Source: Adineta vaga
Taxonomy: Eukaryota; Rotifera
DNA: 64,000 bases
Assembly (NCBI GenBank): GCA_021613535.1
Contig: CP075496.1
Location: forward strand, 8,804,001-8,868,000
Direction of reading: 5' to 3'
This document shows, one piece after another, positions 35,458-44,543 of the stretch. The notes below the pieces were generated by a model that was given only the letters and a program-made list of their open reading frames with translations, did no database searches and was not told where the DNA came from. A program made the position numbers and the translations under genes. Within the stretch, counting starts at the first letter, position 1, and the number at the start of each line of letters is the position of its first letter.

Positions 35458-36855
35458 ATGGCCGCGAAGACACCGCGTATTATCATTCGTATGTCTAATG
35501 AAGAATCGGAACCAAAGCGTATGTTACCTACGATTCAAGGTTATGAAAATGAACGAGTAACAACTCTTGAAAAAGCTGTACAACAAATTATTCCTTTTGT
35601 TCCTGACGTTCTGAAAATGGTTGCAGAAGTTAAACAAATGTGTCAAAATCCGAAAGATAATTTAACTGTAGATGAATCTAGTTCAATTATGCTTTATACA
35701 CTTGAAAAGGGCCAATATAAGCCAGCTTTCTATGTGGTTCTCAATCAAACTTTACAAGAAAAAAATCGGGAAAAACTTCGACCTTGGTTTTTATATCTTC
35801 GTTTAGTTATGAATGCTTTAGCTAAACTTCCTCCAACAACATGTCGAATAATTTATCGTGCAATTAATAGAGATTTAATGCAAGATTATCCAAAGGATCT
35901 ACCGGTGACTTGGTGGGGGTTTACATCGTGTACATCAACTCTTGACGTTCTTCAAAAGTTTCTTGGTGACAATGGATCAGGAACCATCTTTAATATTGAA
36001 TTCGATTCAGGCAAAGATATATCTCAACACTCATATTTTCCAGATGAAAATGAAATATTACTCTATCCAGCACGACAATTTACAGTTATTTCTTCATTGA
36101 AAACTGGCAAACAAAATCGAACTATTCATTTAAAAGAGATTCAACCACAACTACCATTAATTCATATTCCTAGAGTGACATCAACGACAACCACACGAAA
36201 ACACCACGTATTAATGAACAGAATTAAAGAATTTCAATGTCGAACAAAAATTGATCTATCTTCTCAAAATCTCACTGATGATGATATGTATCTCATTGTT
36301 CAAGAAGTAATTATCAATAAAGAATGTACTTGGTTGTATCTAGAAAAAAATAAGATTACATCAATCGGTGCTTCAATTATTGCTAAAGCATTCAATGATA
36401 ATAAATCATTACAATGGATTGACATGTCACATAATCATTTAGGTAATGAAGGTGTTCGTGCTTTGACAGAGGTACTTTCATTGAATAATTCGAGACTTAA
36501 AGCATTATATCTTTGGTCAGTTGAATTAACCGATGACGGTATTGAATATATTAGTGATATGTTAAAAGTGAATAGGGTATTAACACATTTGGGTCTTGCT
36601 GAAAATCGAATAAGTGAAGTTGGAATTCGATGTTTAAATAATGTACTTAGTTATGGAAATAATACATTGACAGAACTTGATTTATCACATAATAAGTCAA
36701 TTAATGATTTAAATGTTGATTCAATCATTCAAATGATCAAAGGAAGTCGATCATTAACAGATTTGAATTTAGAAAAATGCAATTTTTCGTCTAGAGGAAA
36801 AGACAAGCTTGTACAAAGTGCCAAATCCAAAACTAATTTCAATCTTTCAATATAA
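35458..36855 (+). CDS. ADP-ribosyltransferase fused to ribonuclease-inhibitor-type leucine-rich repeats
   Basis: Single exon, 465 aa, no signal peptide. The N-terminal half is an arginine-specific (R-S-E class) mono-ADP-ribosyltransferase domain, about residues 60-235. The NAD-binding Arg is in CRIIYRAIN, the Ser motif in WWGFTSCTST, and the ExE-type loop in PDENEILLYP (E-N-E). All three landmarks are intact, so transfer to arginine-type acceptors is plausible. From about 250 to the end come RNI-like leucine-rich repeats (e.g. LYLEKNKITSIGASIIAKAF, LGLAENRISEVGIRCL, LTELDLSHNKSI). Known ART ectoenzymes lack LRRs; this fusion suggests an intracellular enzyme whose target is chosen by the LRR scaffold (inference). 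A second, broken ART locus is at 59.5-61.2 kb. Confidence 0.85.
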   Translation: MAAKTPRIIIRMSNEESEPKRMLPTIQGYENERVTTLEKAVQQIIPFVPDVLKMVAEVKQMCQNPKDNLTVDESSSIMLYTLEKGQYKPAFYVVLNQTLQEKNREKLRPWFLYLRLVMNALAKLPPTTCRIIYRAINRDLMQDYPKDLPVTWWGFTSCTSTLDVLQKFLGDNGSGTIFNIEFDSGKDISQHSYFPDENEILLYPARQFTVISSLKTGKQNRTIHLKEIQPQLPLIHIPRVTSTTTTRKHHVLMNRIKEFQCRTKIDLSSQNLTDDDMYLIVQEVIINKECTWLYLEKNKITSIGASIIAKAFNDNKSLQWIDMSHNHLGNEGVRALTEVLSLNNSRLKALYLWSVELTDDGIEYISDMLKVNRVLTHLGLAENRISEVGIRCLNNVLSYGNNTLTELDLSHNKSINDLNVDSIIQMIKGSRSLTDLNLEKCNFSSRGKDKLVQSAKSKTNFNLSI

Positions 36856-36988
36856 GCAAAGTTTTCGTGTTTCGATTTACTTAGAATCAGTTTGCATAAA
36901 ACAACTGTTTTTTTCCCGTTTCTATTTGCTTTGTATTGCACAATTCTATCAAAGTAAATTTGTCATGTTTTATGAAAAGAACGATATA

Positions 36989-37060
36989 AGCAGCGTGGCG
37001 CAGTGGAAGCGTGCTGGGCTCATAACTCAGAGGTCGGTAGATCGAAACTACTCGCTGCTA
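36989..37060 (+). tRNA. initiator tRNA-Met (CAT)
   Basis: 72 nt folding as a cloverleaf: acceptor AGCAGCG/CGCTGCT, D arm GCGC/GCGT, anticodon stem CTGGG/CTCAG with loop CTCATAA (anticodon CAT at 37021-37023), and T stem GGTAG/CTACT (one wobble). Initiator-specific marks are the A1-T72 pair, the T loop ATCGAAA with A at position 54, and the three G-C-type pairs below the anticodon loop (one as G-T). No intron. It initiates cytosolic translation. Confidence 0.95.
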
Positions 37061-37070
37061 TCTATATATC

Positions 37071-37079
37071 TTTTTTTTT
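37071..37079 (+). terminator. RNA polymerase III terminator of the tRNA gene
   Basis: A run of eight or more T lies about ten bases downstream of the tRNA 3' end, as expected for Pol III termination. Confidence 0.7.
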
Positions 37080-37282
37080 ATTGTTACTGAAATTTGATTC
37101 GTCAGTTGTAATTAAAGCTTTACAAGTTGTGTTCTATGTAGACATAGAAATCACACAAGTTCCAAAAGTTGAAACTTTATTTACCTACCGAAACAACAAC
37201 ATAAGAAAGGGAATGAAAAAATTTCACTTTTATGTTTTCCTTCATTTAGTTATTTGATGCAAAAGTAAAATGCAACTGGAGG

Positions 37283-37352
37283 ATATAGTTTTATATTTTA
37301 GTGTAGTGTCTAGCTCTACAACCCAACGTCTACACTATGGAAAACTATATCG
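37283..37352. repeat. ~70-bp imperfect inverted repeat (hairpin)
   Basis: Arms at 37283-37307 and 37331-37352: an 11-bp perfect outer stem (GATATAGTTTT / AAAACTATATC), a small asymmetric internal loop, an 8-bp inner stem (TAGTGTAG / CTACACTA) and a 23-nt loop. The size is that of a pre-miRNA or a miniature inverted-repeat element. A second small hairpin (CAAATAGAA / TTCTATTTG, about 37396-37416) lies close by. Confidence 0.6.
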
Positions 37353-37558
37353 ATCGTATGATTTACAGGCTCTGGACACACTGAAACTCTTCTGTCAAAT
37401 AGAAAGGTTCTATTTGCAGGTAGATCGACTGATGTTTATGTGAACATCGTTATTATTATATCTAAGATTAACAAACAAATGATGTAATAAAATATATTTT
37501 ATATAATTCTTATGTACAAAAAAGATCGAAATAGCAGCGCTCAGTGAATTACTTGAAG

Positions 37559-38560
37559 TCAAGCTGGTAAAGTTCTGTTCCTCATTTTTTTTCGAAAAAT
37601 AATATACTTTACTTGTTTACGAAAACGTTTCGATACCATAAGATTTGTATATAGACTTGTACAAAATGGAATATGAAGGCTAAAAGTTGATATTGACAAG
37701 AGAAAACGATCGAACTCTTGATATTCGTTAGAATGGATTTGATATTGAGATATATGCACAATGAGAAGAACGCATGGATGAATAAAATCGAAGATAATAC
37801 AAGTAAATATTTCAATTAATAACATTCCAGTCAGCTGTCGATCTTGCCGATGAGAAATATGTATTGTTCTCATTTCCGCTGTAATTACATTTTGAAATAC
37901 TCTACGATGTAGATTTCTCATTGTTAATATAGTAAAAGTAGATAACAGTACAAGTGGAATTATCCCATTCACAATTAATGTGTAATAACTCACTAAAACT
38001 GAATATAAACCTCTTTGAAAATAACAAACAGAATAACCTTGTTCAAATTCGACAATATCTATGTAGACGAATGCATGACTATGAAATAACATCCAAAATA
38101 AAGTGATACCGAATAGACATCGATAGATAAAAGAACAATTACTCCATTGTCGTATGTTGACATTCGATGAAGTGATCAATGTTCGATCAATGGATGCTAA
38201 GATGAGATAGAATGGTGGTAAGCATGCGAATAAAAAGCCGAGATAGTATCGTAAGCGACAATAGGGTAGATTGTAGGCACCGGGTTCGATATTGAAACCA
38301 ATTTGTAGTACAGCAGGAAGAAAAGATAGATAAAGTAAGAGTAAACTAGAAATATTGAATGCCATAAAACACAGTGCACAAGGATTTTTTCGTAATTTTT
38401 TTTGATGAAATACAAGTAGATTGACTATACAGCTGATGGTACCAATAATTATTAAGATTGGGCCACCGATTGAAAATAAATTTACTCTTATAGATTGTAA
38501 ATTTGGGATAGTAATCAATGAAGAAGATATGTTAAAGTCGCCCATAGTGTAACTAAACAA
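37559..38560 (-). CDS. rhodopsin-like GPCR, subtype C, copy 1
   Basis: Single exon, 333 aa; the start could also be the Met at residue 6. Helix 1 shows GTISCIVNLLVF. Helix 2 starts with the NPCALCFMAFNISS motif. Helix 3 ends in SIDRTLITSS (DRY variant DRT). The third cytoplasmic loop has HRQDRQLTGMLLIE. Helix 7 is weak (PFCTSLYTNLMVS). Extracellular cysteines are in PYCRLRYYL and YSVCYFQRG. The middle ~165 residues are nearly identical to the gene at 40414-41379, although both ends and loop 3 differ. Ligand unknown. Confidence 0.87.
   Translation of the reverse strand: MFSYTMGDFNISSSLITIPNLQSIRVNLFSIGGPILIIIGTISCIVNLLVFHQKKLRKNPCALCFMAFNISSLLLLYLSFLPAVLQIGFNIEPGAYNLPYCRLRYYLGFLFACLPPFYLILASIDRTLITSSNVNIRQWSNCSFIYRCLFGITLFWMLFHSHAFVYIDIVEFEQGYSVCYFQRGLYSVLVSYYTLIVNGIIPLVLLSTFTILTMRNLHRRVFQNVITAEMRTIHISHRQDRQLTGMLLIEIFTCIIFDFIHPCVLLIVHISQYQIHSNEYQEFDRFLLSISTFSLHIPFCTSLYTNLMVSKRFRKQVKYIIFRKKMRNRTLPA
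37901..38394 (-). repeat. homogenised GPCR core, copy 1
   Basis: 494 bases matching 40750-41243 at a constant offset of 2849, with only about three differences seen. The coding sequence outside the block is clearly diverged. Confidence 0.88.
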
Positions 38561-39239
38561 GGTGTTAATAGAAAGAAGCCGTGATTATTTTTTCAACTAT
38601 TATGCGAAAAAATAATTATATTACAGGTATTTAATAATAAGAAATTTATCTGCGTATTTCACAAGAATGTCTTATATGTCTTATTGATTTACTAGTGGAA
38701 AAGAGGTGAGTATTTTTTTTCATTTTCTGCTATTTACAATAATATTCAGGAAAGTCAATCAATGATTTATAATTGCTATCTTTGTTCTCTAACAATAAGA
38801 AGATATTTTTCGCTTCATTATATGCCATTTTCTTTCCTTTATTTCCGTCTAGGGAGAAGCTTCAATAATCTATTCCATTCTAGAAGGGAAATTACATATG
38901 TACTATTAAATTTAATCTTTTGTCACCTAACCAGTAGATCACTATAACAAAAACTATTGAAAAAGTGTACCTGTTAATGGTAATTTGACAATTGAAACTC
39001 ATATCCCGAGATTTCAGTTAAATTAAAGCACCATCGTACAGGAATAACAGTACATTTTCGATCATTTTCTTGGGTTTCAATGAAAAATACTGATTTTTTA
39101 TCAATATTTTTGTCCAATTCTCACACAATTCATCATAGTAGGCACTGTTGTGATCATTCATGCTGATCAAAATGTATATGGGATCACAAAAAAAAAATGA
39201 ACCAAGTATACAATAGAATGTCTTAAAATACAACATATA
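38561..39239. other. intergenic, no gene seen
   Basis: AT-rich; a 61-codon frame at 38762-38947 has no family features. Confidence 0.35.
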
Positions 39240-39474
39240 GATTTTCTTATTAATATTGCCATTAAACTTGGTCGTTATTTTAGAATATGTTTTTTTTCTT
39301 TTTGATTTTATTGGAAATACTTTAAATATTCTTACTCTGTCACAACGAATGTTACGATCAAATCCATGTCCTTTCCTCTTTCTTGCTTCGTCAATTTCTA
39401 ATTTCATTGTCGTTTTGTATCTATCAATCGACGGCTTTCGACAAATGCTCACATTCATTATTGTTCAATGATAG
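39240..39474 (+). pseudogene. GPCR fragment (helices 1-2 only)
   Basis: Reads LEYVFFLFDFIGNTLNILTL then SQRMLRSNPCPFLFLASSIS and FIVVLYLS before a stop. The GN in helix 1 followed by SQxxLRSNPCxFxFLASSI is the start pattern of the rhodopsin-like receptors in this window. It stops after helix 2 with no visible continuation, so it is a truncated relic. The 146-codon frame on the opposite strand (39018-39458) is antisense to it. Confidence 0.6.
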
Positions 39475-40413
39475 TTTTCGAACGCGTCAAAAATATTCTT
39501 TAGTTAAAAGAAACGTATCTATCATTATAGCAATCTGATTTTTATTTAAACGAATTTCTTCAATCCAATTGTTGTACAACGATCATATGCAACAGCGTCA
39601 ATGAATAATCAAAAATCAAATCTTTAATATACCATTAACGATTTTGAGTTTTTTAGTAAATGAAACTACTTTTCATATTTATACTTTGAGTGATAGAAGA
39701 GTTTTTCGTCCTACACTTTGTAAAGTTAATTAATATTGTATAAAATGTTGCTGTCTTTTTAAATTTGATAATAATCTTTTAGCTAAAATCAAAAGATATA
39801 TCAATATGTCTATTGCAGAATTGATCATGCAATATATGGCAAGAACTTAGACGAAAAACTATGTATAAACGTGAATATTTCCAATATTTTCATTCATGAT
39901 AAGCATTGATCCAAAAAATAAACAATCCTCATGCTACTAATATCCTATCTGAATTGGAAATCATGCATTCCAAACTCTAGTCGATTGCGCTATCGAAAGT
40001 TGTTTATGTGTAGAACTATAGACCATAAGGATTCTAATAGCATCAATACAAAGTGAATGTTGCAAAATAACTTCATCCTCATCACATGATTTTTCTATAG
40101 CCGTTTTCAACTTTGTCTCTTCTTGCTATTTTCATTTTAATCCAAAATTGAATGCGAAAACATACACATATAAACATTAACTTTTATCCATATGGAATCT
40201 GTATTATGGTTGTGTTGAAACATGTTACAGAACAAAAATAACAGTCATTCTATTCTACGATGTTGAACATTAAGGCATAGGAAATATTCTTCTTGCTTGG
40301 TTTTCTTACAAAAGTTCACATTCCGAATAACTGATATGAAAAAAGAACTCTACTTCACTTTGATTGATAGAAGACAAAATAGTTCGGATTGGTTGAACGT
40401 TCCTTGTGCATTT
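39475..40413. other. intergenic, no gene seen
   Basis: AT-rich, with no convincing coding signal on either strand. Confidence 0.35.
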
Positions 40414-41379
40414 TTAGTGAAAAACAGCACGTATTATTTCTTTTCGAAACGTTTTTGATATAATAAGATTTGTATATAGACTTGTACAAAATGGAATATG
40501 AACACTTAATGTTGAGATACTTATAATGAATTCTTCAATCATTTGAACTTCATGAGATTTTACTTGATATTGAGTTATCTGTCTATAAAGAAGAACGCCT
40601 GGATGAACAAAATTAAAAATCACACAAGTAAATATTTCAATTAATAACATTCGAATCAGCTGTCGATCTATTCTTCGAAATGTAGTTCGATGATTTACTA
40701 ATCTTCCAGGATATGTTCTTGAACGTAGTCCAGCTACAATTCTAGCTGATCTACGATGTAGATTTCTCATTGTTAATATAGTAAAAGTAGATAAAAGTAC
40801 AAGTGGAATTATCCCATTCACAATTAATGTGTAATAACTCACTAAAACTGAATATAAACCTCTTTGAAAATAACAAACAGAATAACCTTGTTCAAATTCG
40901 ACAATATCTATGTAGACGAATGCATGACTATGAAATAACATCCAAAATAAAGTAATACCGAATAGACATCGATAGATAAAAGAACAATTACTCCATTGTC
41001 GTATGTTGACATTCGATGAAGTGATCAATGTTCGATCAATGGATGCTAAGATGAGATAGAATGGTGGTAAGCATGCGAATAAAAAGCCGAGATAGTATCG
41101 TAAGCGACAATAGGGTAGATTGTAGGCACCGGGTTCGATATTGAAACCAATTTGTAGTACAGCAGGAAGAAGAGATAGATAAAGTAAGAGTAAACTAGAA
41201 ATATTGAATGCCATAAAACACAGTGCACAAGGATTTTTTCGTAGATTGTTTTGACTAAATACAGTTATATTCAAGATGCAACTGATACTACCAATGATCA
41301 TTAAAAGGAAACCGCCTATACAATATAAATCCTTTTTTAGTAGTTGTAATCTTACAACTAAATCGAATGATGAAGACAT
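40414..41379 (-). CDS. rhodopsin-like GPCR, subtype C, copy 2
   Basis: Single exon, 321 aa from the Met at 41379 (MSSSFDLVVRLQ). The frame opens 27 codons earlier (41460), but that stretch reads like leader sequence and has no counterpart in the sister gene. Same landmarks as copy 1: GSISCILNITVF, NPCALCFMAFNISS, SIDRTLITSS, and loop 3 RRIDRQLIRMLLIE. Its loop 3 is longer by a few residues (GLRSRTYPGRLVNHRTT) than in copy 1. The core is almost identical to copy 1 at DNA level. Confidence 0.87.
   Translation of the reverse strand: MSSSFDLVVRLQLLKKDLYCIGGFLLMIIGSISCILNITVFSQNNLRKNPCALCFMAFNISSLLLLYLSLLPAVLQIGFNIEPGAYNLPYCRLRYYLGFLFACLPPFYLILASIDRTLITSSNVNIRQWSNCSFIYRCLFGITLFWMLFHSHAFVYIDIVEFEQGYSVCYFQRGLYSVLVSYYTLIVNGIIPLVLLSTFTILTMRNLHRRSARIVAGLRSRTYPGRLVNHRTTFRRIDRQLIRMLLIEIFTCVIFNFVHPGVLLYRQITQYQVKSHEVQMIEEFIISISTLSVHIPFCTSLYTNLIISKTFRKEIIRAVFH
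40750..41243 (-). repeat. homogenised GPCR core, copy 2
   Basis: Partner of 37901-38394, with the same length and no indel. Confidence 0.88.
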
Positions 41380-42984
41380 TTTAGAGAGATTTAAATATAT
41401 GAATCTAAAAGAAAAATGTATAATCAAAGTTGGACTGTGGAATATATATAACAAGAACAATTAATGATCGAAATGGACAATGACAAATGCCTTATAGAGT
41501 TCTTCATTTTTTGATTCAGTTCTGATTTAAGTAAAGTCATTCATATAAAAGTACTCAGTCTATAAAAGGCAACAAGTGATCATGGAAATATTATATAAGA
41601 TTAGAAAAATAATTGAGCAATTTTTTTTATGGTATTTGACACAAAAACATGATCAGAGATAAGAAGACGATAGCATATGGAAAAGCTCAGTTCAAATGAA
41701 TATTCGGTTACTTTTTTGAAAATTATTAATACGATTATCGTATGATTTTATAATTATGAGGTTGCAGTTCTCAGAAAAATATCAAGATTATATCGCGATA
41801 GGAGATAATAAGATATATGCTTCGGTAAATCATTTCTCATATTTTGACAAGATCCACACATGTTTGGTAGTTCGCTTCGCAAAAGTATATCATATTTAAA
41901 TAAATTAAAGTATGTCTTTCTCAACTTGATCTATCGTAGACTTTGTCATTCATAACAATTACCGTATAATTAAATTGTTCTTTGCTGTTTAATCTAAAGG
42001 TCAACGACTACTAGACAAGAAAAGTCCTGAAAATACAATGCAGATATTCTCGAGAAATTCTTACAACTTCGAAAAAGAAGTTTTCCACAATCTTTATATG
42101 TAATGATATTATAGAAACTGGAATTTTGTTAATATTTGCATTATATACGTCTAAAAACTCAAAAATATATCAAACTAATATTCTAAAAATTGTTGCTAGC
42201 TTAAGACGCAGGTATCATTTCTACATTAAAATAAAATCGTTCTCAAGACGGGCTCATCACAGACTTATTTTCAGAACAAATACATTATATATTCATTTGG
42301 ATATGTCTGACAATTTATATAAGATGTCTAAAACGTATTTAAAATCTATACTTTATCACGGGTGTTCAAGATTTTTGCTATTTTTCCTAGGAATGTACTT
42401 ATAGGCTCATCATATATATCTTAATGTAGAATTTGAAAACTAAAATAAACATTAGTAAATATAATCAGCTGATTATTGAAGAATTTTAGTGTGCTCTACT
42501 ATCAGTTAATATTCTTTAGTAAATTGGTAAGACAATACATCTTAGAAAATGATTCGAAACAATACTCACTTTAGCATTTAATGTTTATTAATGCAAGTTT
42601 TCATCTTTCATTAGTTCAATGCAATCTTGACAGGAAATAGTGCACGCTGTGCCATTAGTTCTTGACATACTGGTTATTTTTAAACCTTATGTTGTTTACA
42701 TGTAACGGTATCTGTTTAGAGTTGAGTAGAAAAATGCCTTGATTTCTCCAGTTACAATGATAACTGATAACATTTAGACAAAGTCACATATCTATTGAAA
42801 AATTTTTATACTTCTAGTGTAAAATTATTATTCTTACAAGTCTATTTCTAAGACTGGAGACTTTTTTCAAAAAAATTATAATGATAAAGATGAAAGTAGA
42901 TAATTATTTCAGTGCATACTAATTTTCTACATTTAAATTTATTATATCTCTCTTTGAACATTAGATTGATAAAACTAGTCATTT
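41380..42984. other. intergenic, no gene seen
   Basis: 1.6 kb of AT-rich DNA. Frames at 42126-42404 and 42912-43124 have no family features. Confidence 0.4.
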
Positions 42985-43941
42985 TTAATGTTTATTTTGC
43001 GTATACAAGATGTTCAATTCCTGTAGGTTTTCTTTTATTGTTCCGTCGGGAACAACTAATTGTCGATGTCTCCAACATAAAATCATTCGTTTCAATTTAT
43101 GACGAAGTTCAGATGATGATATAAAACATATCAATGGATATAAATATACAACATAATCACGAAGTATAAATGAATTCTCCAAAGGTTTTGCTACAATCTC
43201 ATATGATAAACCATTTTTAAGAGCAAAAATAATCATTGTCCATGGAGCATCGCAGATTAAATAAAAGATCGAAGTAAATAACATTTGAATAGTTAACTTC
43301 CGATGTTTTCGCCATTGCATCGGTTGATTTAATCGTTGTTTTTGTTTTATAACACGTATGACAAGAGTCAAACTAAATAATATAATAATGATTGTTGCAA
43401 TAACATGATGAGGAACAAGATCCTAAATTCCTAAAAATGCATTATCTAATGTACACGGATTGACAATGGTTTCGTCCACAATACTTTCCACGGAAGTTTC
43501 ACAAAATGGACCAAATGTGATGAGAGAAAAATAAGTTAGACAATAAATGAGTAAGACAATAATTGGTAAATAATGAATAAAGAAACGCTTTTGTTTGTTT
43601 CGTAATAATCGATCATGAAAAATGAGTAGACGTCTTTCAATCGTTGTCCAAACAACAAATATGATTTGAGTTGTATATAATCCGTAATCAAAGAAAAATG
43701 TGAGAAGATAATATAGAAGTGGATTCCACGCAGTACTTCCAAAGAAATTGATGTAGACATTTATTATAAGAATTGATAAACTACGAATGAAAACAATGAA
43801 AAGAAGGACAATAATGAGATAATTATGAAGAGCACGCCGAAGTATTCAATCAAAAAGAAGAAAGAATATAGCGATGAAAGAACTAATAATAGATAATATA
43901 TTTGCAACTAGACCAATCCAAAATTTAGTGGGTAAGGACAT
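42985..43941 (-). pseudogene. GPCR with two in-frame stops, subtype D
   Basis: The minus strand reads a full-length ~318-residue receptor from MSLPTKFWIGLVANIL at 43941 to NILYTQNKH at 42985, without frame change. It is interrupted by TGA (43846-43848, codon 32) and TAG (43423-43425, codon 173). Both lie where Trp would fit, so each could be one G-to-A change from TGG. Recognisable parts: helix 1, WTTIERRLLIFHDRLL after helix 3 (ERR in place of DRY), a Cys-bearing loop (NPCTLDNAF), KHRKLTIQMLFTSIFYLICD for helix 6 and YPLICFISSSELRHKLKRM for helix 7. Subtype D differs from A-C. Everything else looks intact, so the loss is recent. Confidence 0.82.
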
Positions 43942-44543
43942 GAGATTCTTTTTTTTGAGAAACTTTGAATATGATTGTCGAAAATAGAAATGAGAAAATG
44001 ATAATCCTCTTCCAATTCAGTGATGCGCATTCGATATCAAAGAAGATAATCATTTTTGCGCATTTTTTTTCTTCTTAGGAAACTAGATTAAAGGCGAATC
44101 TTGTTAATTTAAACAGGAAAAAAACGTGATATAAAGAAAAGTGCTTGCTTCTAGCATCTCTTTGATTATCGATGAAAAGAAAACAAATATCTCGAATGAC
44201 ATAGTTTGCAAAATATATTTGATTTGATTCTTAAACAGAAGCATCACAGATCTTATAGAAAAGTTTAACAATTCGTTCAATATTCTATCAGTTCATTGTT
44301 CATATTCACTATAGCTAATCATTAGTATAGTAGGCTGTATATGAACAATATCAGATTCAAGCTGTTATGACGATCACACTTTGATTGATCAATAATAAGT
44401 TGATTTAATACACGATCGGTTGTCATAGATTTGAACAGACAAAAAACTGTCTCTCCTTTTGGTTTGATGGAGTTTCTCGATAACTAAAACTAATTCATAT
44501 CGAAACTGAAAAAATTCAATATTTTATTGAAAGAAATGTTACG
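43942..44543. other. intergenic
   Basis: AT-rich spacer between the GPCR pseudogene and the SNTX/GTPase gene; nothing recognised. Confidence 0.35.

Noticed and set aside
39018-39458. 146-codon minus-strand open frame
   Set aside because: It is antisense to the GPCR fragment at 39240-39474 and has no family features.
42985-43941. Stop-codon recoding or selenocysteine at TGA/TAG in the GPCR
   Set aside because: Two different stop codons are involved, no recoding element is visible, and all other genes use TGA/TAG/TAA as stops; pseudogene is simpler.
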